NCBI GenBank assembly: GCA_028023455.1
Contig: JAQFVV010000030.1
Coordinates: 5,228,501 to 5,292,500, forward strand
Length of the DNA: 64,000 nt
Source of the DNA: Epiperipatus broadwayi
Taxonomy: Eukaryota > Onychophora > Udeonychophora > Euonychophora > Peripatidae
Direction of reading: 5' to 3'
Shown here: one piece after another, positions 13,192 to 23,414 of the stretch
How positions within the stretch are numbered: position 1 is the stretch's first letter
Layout of the letters: each line of letters starts with the position of its first letter
The notes under the pieces: model-generated
The model's input: the letters and a program-made list of their open reading frames with translations, nothing else
Databases searched by the model: none
Told to the model about the DNA's origin: nothing
Position numbers and translations under genes: made by a program

Positions 13192-13420
13192 TATTGGATG
13201 AGTAGACACTAGATGTGGATTTTATGCACAAGCCTTCTGGCATCCATTGATTACTCTGGCTTGCACTGAGTGGCAATACTGTATGGACAGTTTTCCCTGT
13301 TTTAACTACAGCTGGAAGTGTTACATAAACCTAGATGGGCACCCGAAGAGCTGTACGACCAACCAAATGCTAAATATTTGCCAACATATTAGGTACACAG
13401 TATAGCAACCTTATTGTATT

Positions 13421-13580
13421 CAGATGTGATAATATTTTGGACTATTTCCATCATCTATCTCTAAATGTTGAATGTATAGAAAATTTTAAACTTCTCAAAA
13501 ACAAAACAACTTGCTAATATTTGAGAAGTTTAAATAAAATGATAGATGATGGAAATAGGTCAACATGTTATCACATCTAA
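13421..13580. mobile_element. MITE-like foldback element
   Basis: Inverted arms of about 45 bp: AGATGTGATAA ... CTATTTCCATCATCTAT on the left (13422-13465) and its complement on the right (13536-13580), around a ~70-bp centre. The left half with its neighbouring GAATGTATAGAAAATTTTAAAC recurs at 55129-55200, so it is a dispersed element. No transposase is present. Confidence 0.55.
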
Positions 13581-13693
13581 TATATCATCATCACAGGCAA
13601 ATATTATATTTATATTTGTAAATGTAGGGTACATATATTCGCCAACAGATATATAAATATTTTATATATTTGAAATAAGTATTCTAATCATAT

Positions 13694-13850
13694 TTCAACA
13701 TCAACCATTATCAATCCACTGCAGGATGAAGGTCTCTCCAAGTTTAATCCATCTTCTCCAATCTTTAGCCTCCCTTTTCCACAACACCCCTGCACACTTT
13801 CTTATTTCATCCATCCATCTCACATGTGGTCTCTTTCTGAGTCTTATTTA
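13694..13850 (-). pseudogene. RTE-type LINE, short 3' end
   Basis: A third, shorter copy of the LINE tail at 9826-10420 and 26770-27440, sharing the 3' word CCACTGCAGGATGAAG (+ strand text) and the region coding K(E)VC.(V/G)..EKR. It is severely 5' truncated and not functional. Confidence 0.7.
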
Positions 13851-13859
13851 TACAAGTAT

Positions 13860-14775
13860 TTATTACAATTACATATAAATATGTCTCTCTTTATATGTCA
13901 TTTAGTTTGGTTATTTGACATTTTGAAATTATCTTTTAACATTGAAAGCAGATTCCAATGCCATGAGTAATTGTAGCTTTTAATTCTATTTTAACATTAG
14001 TCATATTTTTTCAATGAAAACAATCAATATTACATTTCTTTAAAGTGTCTTGAAATAACCTTTACAGTGTGAATGAAATCTTGCCTTTTTTATTAAGTCC
14101 ATCATAAAAAAATACTTTTGTATAAAACTATATTCATTCAATTCATATGCTAAGGCATACGAAGATGTGCTTTTACAATTCTAATTTTATATATGCAGGA
14201 TTCGAACTCAGACTTTCACACAACCTCTACTCCCAGTGCATATATTATATATATAAATGCAGGTTTGAGCCTGTACAATGTATTAATTTTAGATTTTATA
14301 AATAATATCATAGCTTAAACCACGGCGCATGCGTTTTACAGATGAAACAATATTTAAACTGAATACCGTACTATCCTTTCCAAACACAAGATAAATTCTA
14401 GATTTTATAACAATACATCTAGCAAGCTACAATGTTGTCATGGCATTTTTGAACTTTATTAAATATTCTTAGTGAATTTTTCTAAAACATTTATGTTACA
14501 TAAATAAGCAGTCAATTGTCTCATAAACAATAAACTGATCTCCATATACAAAGTAATTAGTTATATTGATAAGAGTTTGTGTTGATCTCAATATCCAAAG
14601 TACCAATTTTAAATTGTTTCATATTTTCAAGCTGATAACTATTCAAGACAAACATTGCTGACAATTTCTTTTTTTTATCTTTGCCTGATAAAAGGATTGG
14701 GGACATTTAAAATATTAATTACTAAAGCAAAGTTTTATACTTGCATTCAAAATATTAACAATCTTCAGTAGATTA
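13860..14775. repeat. Dispersed repeat R, copy 1
   Basis: About 900 bp collinear with 42560-43740, and its end part with 48205-48500. Shared words include TTTCACAC after GGGTTTGAACTCAGAC-like text, AACAATCAATA(T/C)TACATTTC, TTTTTGAACTTTATTAAA, TTTATGTTACATA and CAATTTTAAATTG. No ORF or terminal structure shows its class. Confidence 0.6.
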
Positions 14776-14778
14776 TCT

Positions 14779-14882
14779 TTGGTTCTTGTCGGTCGACCAG
14801 GCACTTGGTGGATAATTGAGTGTTTTTAGCAGAGAAAGAACGCCAACAAACGTTTGGCCTGGCCGACTTATAAGAACCATAT
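14779..14882. repeat. Short imperfect inverted repeat
   Basis: GGTTCTTGTCGGTCGACCAGGC near 14781-14802 is complemented by GGCCTGGCCGAC and AAGAACC at 14858-14878, with a short spacer. It may be the edge of repeat R or a separate foldback. No copy elsewhere was noted. Confidence 0.4.
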
Positions 14883-15140
14883 CTTTTTAATTGGTAAAGA
14901 AATGACGTTCTTGCTTTTATTTGGTTTTAATCGATTTATATTAAAAATTCAATTAATCAGTGTCATAAAAATTGATAACAGAATTAATGCATAGTCTTAA
15001 TAAGAGTCATAGATCACATGACCCTATCTTTTAAGCTTGTAAGTTATAAACAATGAGGATTACCAATCCCTCTACAAGCTTTATGATAAATGCTTAGCCA
15101 GAGCCAGCACTTAAAATATCTGTCAGGAACCCCTTCCCAA

Positions 15141-15183
15141 ACCCCTGACCATGGTTTCGTGCTTTGGCACTCCTCAAAGAGGT
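15141..15183 (-). ncRNA. Hammerhead ribozyme motif B1 (one core change)
   Basis: Minus strand: stem I ACCUCU with AGGGGU (6 bp including one wobble), core UUGAGGA (C3 changed to U), stem II GUGC-CAAA-GCAC (perfect 4 bp), GAAA, stem III ACC/GGU with a 2-nt loop, cleavage base C. All other core bases are intact. Confidence 0.7.
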
Positions 15184-15404
15184 ATCAGGGTAGGTTCAGA
15201 CCCTAGATCTAAAAATACCAACCCAAAGCGAAGCACTTATTAGTTATCTATTGAGTGGAAAATCTGAAATTTTCAGACATCTACATGTCTTCAAACCCAA
15301 CTATCCAACTCAAATAGCTATATGGGGCTGACAGATCTTCAGCCATACCATATATTAGAAGTCTTAGCAATATTTTTAGATCTAGTGTCTGAGCCTACCC
15401 TGAC

Positions 15405-15439
15405 ACCTCTCTGAGGAGTGCCAAAACATGGTCAGGAGT
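15405..15439 (+). ncRNA. Hammerhead motif B2 (deleted)
   Basis: Stem I ACCUCU and an intact core CUGAGGA (15411-15417) are present, but about 8 nt that should supply the 3' half of stem II and GAAA are deleted, leaving GUGCCAAAACAUGGUC. It is predicted dead. Confidence 0.6.
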
Positions 15440-15547
15440 TTGGGGAGGGGTTCCTGACAGAAATATTTTAAGTGCTGACTCTGGCTAAGCATTTATCATA
15501 AAGCTTGTAGAGGGATTGGCAATCCTTGTTGTTTAATGCATAGTCTT

Positions 15548-16080
15548 GTTTAAAACCACACCAATTTTTAAAATAAAATCTATACGTAATGGTATGTTTG
15601 TATATACGTATTTTAAATATTTTTATGTAAGTAGAGAGTATAAGCTAATTTATGCCACATGGCAAAGATCTCGGAACAAAATATAACAGTTGTGCAAATT
15701 CTATTATATAAATCAATATAGTAATGTTGTCTAAATACAATATGTGGAGATTAAGTCATGAAATGAAACATGAAATTGTTTATTAAATATTTCAGTTTTA
15801 TATTTCTAATATAGCTGAAGATGGGATCTTACCAGGCTGACCAGATTTTGCTAACACGAATCTAGGTCAGCAAAAAAAAAAAATTTAAAAATGTTATTTG
15901 CTTCTTTTTTTTTTTTTTACGTCCAGCTATTTCTATTGCTAAAACGAGCCACACACACCTGAAAATAGATGGGAAGGGTAAAAAATTTAACATTTCATAT
16001 TCCAATTTTATTTATAAATATTCTATATATTTTTTTATATTGCACATTGATAAAAATTTTAAGTATTACAAGCTAAATAT
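15548..16080. other. Unrecognised repeat debris
   Basis: AT-rich. Words such as GGAACAAAATAT.ACAGT and TAAATATTTCAGTTT recur in the same order at 52995-53500, so this is probably part of a dispersed repeat. No gene. Confidence 0.35.
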
Positions 16081-16507
16081 AAAATTATTTTTCGTAGATA
16101 ATTGAAATGATTAATATTTTTCTGCAACCTGTACTTTTTTTTTATAAATCAGTGCGTAATAAAACTCTTTGCAAGATTTGAAAATATTGCATTTGACATT
16201 AACCATTGCCTTCAGCGTGTTCACTTTCACGCTGGATTTTTCCGGAGCCCACATATTTATTAATGATAGAAAAAATACGTTCTGTGACTGCATTTGTGCC
16301 TGGCAACCATAAATGTAGTTCAACTAAAAAAATTAAATTTTTGAAAGGAATGTGATTGTTTTGAAAATGGGTAAAGATTTCTACTTTTTTTGATCAATAT
16401 CCGTTTTGTTTTCAGTCCATATCGCTTTAAATAAGAAATCTCGTCGAACAAGTCATTCACAGATAATTCTTCCTCAAAATATTTTTGAGCAAAAGTTATG
16501 TTTTCCT

Positions 16508-16846
16508 CTACATTAATTCCGCAAGGTAACTGACAAGGTGTTGCCTCGCCGTCCCACGTTGTTGCTTATTTCGCCATTTGGCAGAACCCCACAGTCTCTC
16601 GATGTTTTGAGTGTGAACTCCCGTTTCTGGATCGACATAAGTATGATTCACTTGGTAATGGTAGTAACCGGCTTCTGTTAGTTCATTTGTTTTATAAGCC
16701 TTCCAACATCCCGAATAAATTATTGATCCCTGTTCGACGTTACGTGAACTGGGTTCCATGAGAGTCTTAGCTGTCCTATATTGAATTCGAATTATAAAAC
16801 AATCACAGTGACAAAAGTAGCTGTTGTCACGAGAAACTCGAGACAA
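16508..16846 (-). pseudogene. Merlin / IS1595-like (ISXO2) transposase fragment
   Basis: A 112-codon minus-strand frame resembles the C-terminal half of Merlin transposases, the eukaryotic relatives of IS1595/IS1016: NVEQGSIIYSGCWKAY (strand and turn around the second catalytic position; G instead of the usual D), VNHTYVDPETGVHTQNIERLW (the region with the last acidic residue) and RRGTARQ-type tail with LVSYLAEL. The N-terminal zinc-binding part and first catalytic D are not in the frame. It lies inside hAT remnants on both sides, so it is nested or a chimeric repeat. Length is about a third of a full transposase, and the missing catalytic residue predicts no activity. Confidence 0.75.
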
Positions 16847-16867
16847 TAACTGGAAAGATGACCGTTA

Positions 16868-16952
16868 TGACGTCAAAGATGACCAGTATGACGTCAACTA
16901 TGACATCATCGCGTGGAACCGTTGCGGGACTATGTATTTCAATGTGACGTCA
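16868..16952. promoter_or_regulatory. Cluster of CRE-type palindromes
   Basis: Perfect TGACGTCA octamers, the binding word of CREB/ATF bZIP factors, lie at 16868-16875, 16889-16896 and 16945-16952, plus a one-base variant TGACATCA at 16901-16908. They sit just upstream of the Merlin frame in its own orientation, so they could be terminal or promoter sequence of that element. Binding is inference only. Confidence 0.4.
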
Positions 16953-18150
16953 TAGCGACATCACACGTTCGTTGGAGGTTTGAATAGGCAGTATCTCCTT
17001 GTAATTCATTAAATTACAATAAATTGAAATTCAAAAATCCAATAAATTTGAGCCAAAAGGGTTTCCATTTTTGAATTATCTCTAGAAATTTCGAAATTTC
17101 TTTTGATAGCAGATTTTACACCAGAAGGAACAAACCGAGAGGGAAAATCTGTCCTTATATTTACAAATTAAATTTTGAATCGATTGGAAGAGTATTGTGT
17201 ATTGGTTATGCAAAAACAGCAACAAAATTTCAGCTTGTTCATCGGAATTTTTTTTTTTCTAAAATTGTTGGACATTTATCATTTGAAAGAAAGTAAGATT
17301 TAAGTGATTTAAAACATTTTCAAAATTCTTTCAATAGTTGGGATAATGCCTACCATCTTGTTTTACCAACTTCCAACAAATCGATGATATTGTATTTCTG
17401 CGTCATCACAGAATTCTTTTAATTCCTCTTATTTTCACAAAGTAGATATAAAAATGGGAGTATATTTTTACAGCTATGCTTTCGATGTCAATTGGAAGCA
17501 CTGCATATTCAACATCTATTATTGATCTGTTTAGTTCAGAATTTAAACATTTAGAAAATATTGTTTTGTCTTTTTCTTTCTATATCTCCAAAATTTGTGA
17601 TAGTATTATTGGCACAATATCTGACAAACTTTTTTGTAGGTTGTTATTCAAAATGGATTTCTGTAATTAATTTTGAATTTTCACATGGCAAAGAAACAAA
17701 ATCCAAAACTTTTCCTTGACTACCCTGTTGTTGATCAAAATATTTTATTGAATAAGGAAACCTCGATCAATTCAGAAAGAGAATGAGGCAATAAAATATT
17801 TTTTAACTATAACTTCAGTTTTAATGCGAGCACAGGAACATTTTTGATCGAATAATGTTTTCATTAATCTAGAAATGCAATCCACTCACCGAAATGATTA
17901 GTTGTGATAAATGGAATGAAATGAGGAAACAATTTTGACTAATGCAAGTTTTTTTAGTACGAAAATGAAGAATGTTTGATCCACTGTTTATGTTTAACAG
18001 CATGAAAGGGTCTCATGATATCACCCCCCCCCCCATAATTTATGGAAAAATCAGAATTGCACACAGTGCAGTGAACATCTGAATCCTCTTTTAGTTTTCT
18101 AATGAAATGAAATTCGTTTGCCAGGTCGTTATTACATTTACATCTTCATT

Positions 18151-18935
18151 TTTTTTGAAGCCATTTCTGATCCTAAAAATAAAATTAAAATAATTTAAAG
18201 TTTATTAATTAATTTAAATATCACTATTTTTATGATACATTAACATTATTGAGAAGTTATTAAAAAATATCAGTAAATAAAAAGTTTTTAAAATAATTAA
18301 CATCTAGGTGTATTTAATTGAAACTATAGCTCTTCAGCGATTCATATATACATTATTAAATATTTGAAATAAAATAACATTTATATAACCTATAAAAGAA
18401 GTTGGTTTAATTAAAGAAAGCGATATATGGTTACCTGATGTGAGTTTTATAAAGTTGAGATATACCTTGTTACCATATTCCTTGAAGCAAAAGTCCATCA
18501 CAAGAAGACAACACATTGATTTGACAGATTCCGATACATGGCAATGCACTTCACATTCACATTATCGGGTGGTGTATATGCTTCGGTTCATAATCGCTCC
18601 ACTAGAGTTGCCGAACTTAGCACACAACATAATAAATATTATGAACTACATATGCATATTCTAGTCAAATTGGTCAATCGGAGATAAATTGGGACAATTT
18701 ACAAAATCCAGGATATTTCCAGTACAAATACTGATGTGGAATAGTGTACTAAAATCTGAGACTCTGGACACCTTAGGTATCACAATCAAAATTTTACTTC
18801 AAGTTAAAATGACATTATATAACCGAAAACAAAATTATGAGCGCTTGACATATATACTGTCCTGTGTAAAACTAGTCACAATTCAAGGGCAAAAAACGAT
18901 CATTTATAATAGGTGCAACTAATAACTAAAAATAG
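18151..18935. other. No recognisable gene
   Basis: AT-rich. Frames of 71-77 codons on both strands show no domain; the region lies between the hAT remnant and the 3' LTR of the Gypsy element. Confidence 0.45.
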
Positions 18936-18941
18936 CCCTGC

Positions 18942-19450
18942 TGTGTACAGCCATCATGAATACTACAATCGGGGGTAAAAGTGGTCAAACCAACAGAAAT
19001 AAAAACAATTCGGAAACAAGGTCTTTATAACAAAATACTGACTTTGTCACAAATTATTAATAGTAAGGATTTACTAACACAATATACTTACAATTTATAC
19101 ATATTATGAAAGGCCAATGAGGCATACATAAATTATAATAAGGCCGATGTGGCATGCATAGTCCCTAGATCCACTTTGATACCTTCAGTGGTAGAGTTCA
19201 CTGGGTTACTCCATAGTCCTCATTACACTCAGTTACTTTTATCTTCTCTAGCAAGAGCTGCTCTCACTATGCGAATGTGTGTAAAAAGACCTCCATTTTC
19301 CTTACCTTCAAGTTTTTATATATTTCCTCGTAATGTGTAATGTTCTACAATATAATTATTATCTTTTAATTAATCACTTTCCAATCTGGTAATACTGTTT
19401 ATCTTTAATTATGCTATTTCTTTGAGTTCTAAATATATATATATAAAGCA
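18942..19450 (-). repeat. Gypsy-1 3' LTR
   Basis: Direct repeat of 23415-24005. In element orientation it begins TGC at 19450 right after the polypurine tract and ends ACA near 18942. Words shared with the other LTR include ACTACAATC.GGGGTAAA, CCACTTTG.TACCTTCA, AAAAAGACCTCCATTTT and CTTTGAGTTC on the + strand. Confidence 0.85.
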
Positions 19451-19460
19451 TCTCCACTTT
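19451..19460 (-). other. Gypsy-1 polypurine tract
   Basis: On the minus strand the 10-mer AAAGTGGAGA directly precedes the 3' LTR. This position and composition fit the plus-strand primer of LTR retrotransposons, and the one T-containing tract is still purine-dominated. Confidence 0.65.
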
Positions 19461-19469
19461 GAAAATTAC

Positions 19470-20440
19470 AATTTTTGAAGTCTAACATAGTCTTCCAGAT
19501 AATTGTGACCTATACAGGATTGCTTCTTTTTCAACAGTAATGTCCTTGTCTGCTGCTTTGTGCTCTTCATTTACTTCCGGCAAGTCTGCTCTCTATGTAA
19601 TTTGGAATGTCCGGCACTACATCCGGTTTACTCAATTTCTTCTTGTCTGCTGCTCTGACATGATTTATAAGTTTTTGCATGCTCTTCTTCATTTCTTTTC
19701 GACTACTACTATTTGTTTTAATAAATGTTCTTTAATTATGCCTTTCACCCAGTATTTTGTGAGCACATTTCTCACTCAGACTTTTTCTCCCACTGCCATT
19801 CTATGCTATTGTTTTCGTTACTCAAAAAATTTTGATCTGGGAAGAATTAATGATAACTTTGTGTGGATCTTCCATCCAAATATTTTAGCTGGAGATTTTC
19901 TTCTACTACTCATCAGTATGATGTATTGATACAATAAAGGAGAATATAATGTTTCTTGTACAGTACCTTCCTTCTGTAGCATTTGCTTTAGCAATTGTAC
20001 TATCTTTTCTGCAATCCTATTGGACTTGGGGGTGACATGGAGGCATGTCTATATATCTAAGTCCCCATTCCCTCAGAAAAAATTTAGTGGATATGAAACT
20101 GGTTCCATTGTCTGATATTATAGGTTCAGAGAAACCACAGAAAGCAAAAATTTCCTTTTCTGATTGTTACCTCAGTGCTCATATTTCTTACAAATTCAAT
20201 CCACTTTATGAGTTGATCACTACTAAAAAAATATAACTGTGGAACGATACGATGTGGTTGATGTAAGTATGGCTCCAAGCTTTTTCAACCGCAGGCCAGG
20301 TCATATAACTTTTTTTTGAAACGTTTGTGTTCACTTGGCAATTCTTGCAGGTTTTCACAAATTGTTCTATCTCAGAATTAATTCTGGGCCCATCAAACAA
20401 CTTTGCGCAAGTGCTTTAGCCTGTACAATACCGGGATAGC
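19470..20440 (-). pseudogene. Gypsy-1 integrase
   Basis: Minus strand, broken frames. Near 20400-20330 is the tail of the zinc-binding domain (FVKTCKNCQVNT, CxxC) after an INSEIEQ helix. Near 20300-20200 is the core start (WPAVEKAWSHTYINHIV, where the second catalytic strand normally has D; here N). Near 20140-20020 follow ISDNGTSF and a YIDMPPCHPQ stretch (normally the P.HPQ.NG..E helix; truncated by a stop). Near 19800-19700 is the C-terminal VWVRNVLTKYWVKGII-like chromodomain-free tail. The protein would insert cDNA into the genome; stops and lost residues make it inactive. Confidence 0.8.
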
Positions 20441-20876
20441 CTTGATGAATAAGCTGCAGAACTTGGGTGATGACCATTACTAGGTATTAATACTCTATTG
20501 TCCATTAACACACATCCCTTATTTAAAGACAGTTTTATTCTTACATTCCATATAGCTTTATGCAGTATCAGGCTGACTTGTAGCCCAACCCTTGCTGATC
20601 CATTCTATTAACAAGTTGTAACCATGCTCATATTTTGTCCAACTCGCTATCTTTTTGCTATCTATTCCTACTTTATTCTAGTTGTTTATGCAGTTAATGA
20701 TTGAATCCATTTCTTGTAGAACTGATTTAATTGGGACTCTTGACAGTGCATCTGCATGCTTAATGATGTTTCCCCTTTTAAAATTTAGCTCAAAATCATA
20801 ACTTCTAATAAATTGAACCAATGTAACATTCTAGGGCTCAAGTGATCCAGTGCAGTTTTATTTTTAGCTAATATCC

Positions 20877-21101
20877 CTAATAGTGGCTTGTGATAATCTT
20901 GGATGGCCGCGCATATAAGTATTGGTGAAATTTTTTCACTGCAAAGATAATAGCCAATGCCTCTTTATCCAAATGACTGTAGTTTTGCTCTGCTTTAGTT
21001 AATGTTCTCGAAGTGAAAACTATTGGTTGCTCACCCTCATACACTGTATGACTTAATACTGCTCCAATCCCAAAATCTGATGCATCTGTGGTTAGTATCA
21101 A
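20877..21101 (-). pseudogene. Gypsy-1 RNase H domain
   Basis: A 74-codon open segment carries the Gypsy RNase H signature: LTTDASDFGIGAVLSH (first catalytic D), then FTSRTLTKAEQNYSHLDKEALAI (second acidic residue E and the conserved Y..DKEALAI block) and FHQYLYAR. It lies between RT (21587-21886) and integrase, as in the family. The continuation beyond ITSHY loses frame; the complete polyprotein is not encoded. Confidence 0.9.
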
Positions 21102-21586
21102 TTCAAGGCTGTTGTCATAGTGTACTAATAAACTATCTGATGTAAGAAATTCCTTTGTAGCACTATATTCTTTTTCATGGATTTGATCCCAATGTCATTT
21201 TTGGCCTTTTCTTAACAAATTATACAGTGGTCGTGCTATATGCGCTTTTCCCTTCAGAAAAGTTTCAAAATTAAGTAGGCCCAGAAAGACCTGTAGTTCT
21301 CATACCCTTCTGGATCTTAGGACTTCTTTTATGGCTGCAATCTTTTGAGGGTCAGGCTTCTTTCCCTTTCCCCCAGTAACTTTATTTTGATCTATTTTTC
21401 TGGATTTATTCTAGCTCCAAAACTAGATAATTTACCTATTCTAGCACATGTGCATCACAACTGTTCCCAAAAGCTATAAAGTGTTATTATAAAATAGATA
21501 ACTAAAAACAAACGAGCTGAGCACTTTCAAAGGATCTTGCCTTCATAATCATAGCTTGCTACTATGTTTAATGATATGCAAATATG

Positions 21587-21886
21587 CTAATTCCATTTCT
21601 TTGATAAAGCATAGCATGTGTCCTTCCTATTCACAAACTTTAAAAAGTCACATAATTTCTTTTCTGAATTAGCAACTCTTAAAATATCAAAATACGGTAT
21701 TATACCCTCCATTTGTTGGAACAGCATGTTCATATAGGCTTGGGAGATATTTGGTGCTATAGTAATTCCAAAAGGCAGCCTATTGTAGTTAAACAATCCC
21801 TTGTGGGCAGTGATAGTTAACAATTCCGAGGTGCATTTAGAAACTGGAATCTGATGGAACGCAGATCTCGAGTCAAATTTTAGCAA
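21587..21886 (-). pseudogene. Gypsy-1 reverse transcriptase domain
   Basis: A 99-codon segment covers RT palm and fingers: LKFDSRSAFHQIPV (block with the first catalytic D; usually DL.SAFHQI), then FNYNRLPFGITIAPNISQAYMN and GIIPYFDI. The YxDD box is disturbed: PYFD is followed by IL instead of DIL, consistent with a lost codon or frame slip. After this the thumb is degraded. It once synthesised cDNA for the element; now inactive. Confidence 0.9.
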
Positions 21887-22093
21887 AATAACTTGACATT
21901 TCCATATTGGCTAATATTTCTCTGATGTTAGGCACTGGATAATGACTTTTTGCAAGGTTCTTATTTTCTGTAGTATTGTAATCTTCACAAATGCAGATTT
22001 ATCCATTTGGTTTAGATATCCTACAATCTAAGTGGCTCAATCATCCTTCTCGACCGGCATCAACACTCCCTTGCTAACTAAATCATTTAACTC

Positions 22094-22562
22094 TTATTTC
22101 ATTTTATCTTGTAACACAAAAGGAACTTTTCTAGGCTTGCAAATCATGGAAGCTGCTCCATCTTGCAAGACTATATCCACTGGTGTGGTACTGAATTGGC
22201 TTTCCGTATTACTAAATAAACATGTATTTATTTCTTCCTCGGTAGCAGTCTTGTTGACCATACATAATTCTATTCCCAATGCATCAAGACATTCCCTACC
22301 TAAAATAGGGTGGAGTCCGCCTTGGACTATATGCAATGGTAACCTATGGGCTCTTTTTTAATTTCTACACTTCTACTTTCCCTAATATTCTCATAATATT
22401 ACCACTAACATCTTTCACTCTTAAACTAGTTCTCATTAATGTAGGAGGGTTCACACAATTTGTTGTTACTAGTCTTTGACTGTCATCATTGATATCCCCC
22501 GATCCACTGTCAATTTCCATTTTCAAATTCATATTTAATAATTTCAGATATATTGGTTTCAA
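22094..22562 (-). pseudogene. Gypsy-1 protease and pre-RT linker
   Basis: The upstream frame has NLKMEIDSGSGD, the retropepsin active-site loop with D-S-G in place of the commoner D-T-G (both occur in retropepsins). The next frame has GGLHPILGRECLDALGI, matching the ILGR.WL flap-to-end block of Gypsy proteases, then a linker with KPRKVPFVLQDK that normally leads to RT. Frames change at about 22365. The protease would mature Gag-Pol. Confidence 0.75.
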
Positions 22563-22689
22563 TAAGCCCCTTTGGTATTATAGATCTCATGTTTCTGCTC
22601 GTTTCCCTTTGGAAAAGTGGGTGATACACTACGATCTTTTCCCCCATTTGACCTACATGCTTTCACTAAATGACTTACTTTGCTAGACT

Positions 22690-23300
22690 CTACAATGCTC
22701 TTTGTTAAATCTAGACTTACCTGCCATGTGGCCTTTTTTTGATAAACTCATTACCTTCATTATTATTATAAAATTTCAAAGTTCCCTTGATTGGTCTATC
22801 TTGTGGGCTGCTCCCATTTTGATTGTTTCATTGTACGACAAGTCTTTTGAGGCCAGTATCTGCTGTCTCAGCCTATCATTGCACATCCTCCAGAGTAATT
22901 GTTCCAGTAGGGTATCCTCTAATGCATTGCCATAACTACAGTTCTTAGCTAGTTCTCTCAATGATTGATCGTAGTCTCATATGCTCTCCCCTTTATTTTG
23001 CCATCTATTTCTAAAATGTAGCCATGCTCTATGCTTAGAGGGCTTTGGACTAAAATATTATTTAGTTTTCCAACTATTACTTCGTATGGCAATTTCTCTG
23101 GTTCTTCGTTATTACATAATCTATTTATGATTTCTATCATTTGCTGCCCAGCACAACATAACAACTTGGCAACTTTAATGGGGTCGCTGACAATCCCATT
23201 AATAAAAAAAATTTCTCAATTCTTTTCAGATAAATTGTCCAATCAACAGGACTATTAAACTTGTTTACTATCAGGTCGTTATCTTAACTCTTAATAGGAA
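22690..23300 (-). pseudogene. Gypsy-1 gag
   Basis: Minus-strand pieces show the capsid-like C-terminal part of Gypsy Gag: GNALEDTLLEQLLWRMCNDRLRQQILASKDLSYNETI (the L.D.L.ERL..G..D...RQ.LL block) and upstream EVIVGKLNNIL. A zinc knuckle around 22700-22650 is only hinted at by scattered Cys/His. Frames are split at about 22958. Gag would form the particle. Confidence 0.7.
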
Positions 23301-23387
23301 TAACTAATAAGTAGAAAAACTTTCTCCCATGATTTTTGAGTATACAATAAATTCTATTATGATACAAAATTACAAGTTAACTTTTAT

Positions 23388-23405
23388 CCTGTCAAGACTG
23401 CACCA
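23388..23405 (-). other. Gypsy-1 primer-binding site
   Basis: On the minus strand TGGTGCAGTCTTGACAGG starts 9 nt inside the 5' LTR end. The leading TGG is complementary to a tRNA 3' CCA, as required for minus-strand priming. I cannot tell which tRNA. Confidence 0.65.
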
Positions 23406-23414
23406 GTTTTCTGC

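Larger units (their letters stand above)
12475..13306. mobile_element. Hammerhead-repeat family A, inverted composite with 13-bp duplication
   Basis: Two family A units lie in opposite orientation: about 12475-12838 (ribozyme on minus strand) and 12843-13306 (ribozyme on plus strand). The composite is flanked by a perfect 13-bp repeat, TACAGCTGGAAGT, at 12462-12474 and 13307-13319, so it probably inserted as one piece. The first unit has long inverted ends, containing GATCACCATTTCTTATGC and GCATAAGAAATGGTGATC. Inside the second unit a ~65-bp block (ACCTATATGACTA ... TTTAAGTCTCA) is tandemly repeated. No protein is encoded. Caution: a related GGAAGTGTTAC word also occurs at 12423, so the duplication may partly reflect a local repeat. 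Confidence 0.75.
14999..15532. mobile_element. Hammerhead-repeat family B, inverted composite with 15-bp duplication
   Basis: Two family B units face each other; each carries a ribozyme motif (15141-15183 minus; 15405-15439 plus). A perfect 15-bp repeat, TTAATGCATAGTCTT, at 14984-14998 and 15533-15547 brackets the 534-bp composite, showing insertion as one unit. The arms share TAAGCTTGTA, GATAAATGCTTAGCCAGAG and TCAGGAACCCC with the copies at 43137 and 59545. Nothing is translated. Confidence 0.85.
16081..18150 (-). pseudogene. hAT-superfamily transposase, decayed
   Basis: Translated minus-strand pieces follow the order of a hAT transposase. Near 18150-17950 is an N-terminal zinc-finger-like part with paired cysteines (HCTVCNSDFSI). 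Near 17460-17230 are KEFCDDAEIQYHRF and IPTIERILKMF, followed by a KSYFL..DKCPT-like block. At the end (16500-16110) are SVNDLFDEI, HFQNNHIPFKNL and the dimerisation segment LPGTNAVTERIFSIINKY with CKEFYYALI. These words fit the RNase H-like and dimerisation regions of the family. Many stops and frame changes mean no protein is made. It is interrupted by a Merlin fragment at 16508-16846. Confidence 0.7.

Noticed and set aside
12475-13306. CRISPR-like or satellite array
   Set aside because: The repeats are opposed pairs with target duplications and ribozyme motifs, not regularly spaced identical repeats; the rest of the window is eukaryotic.
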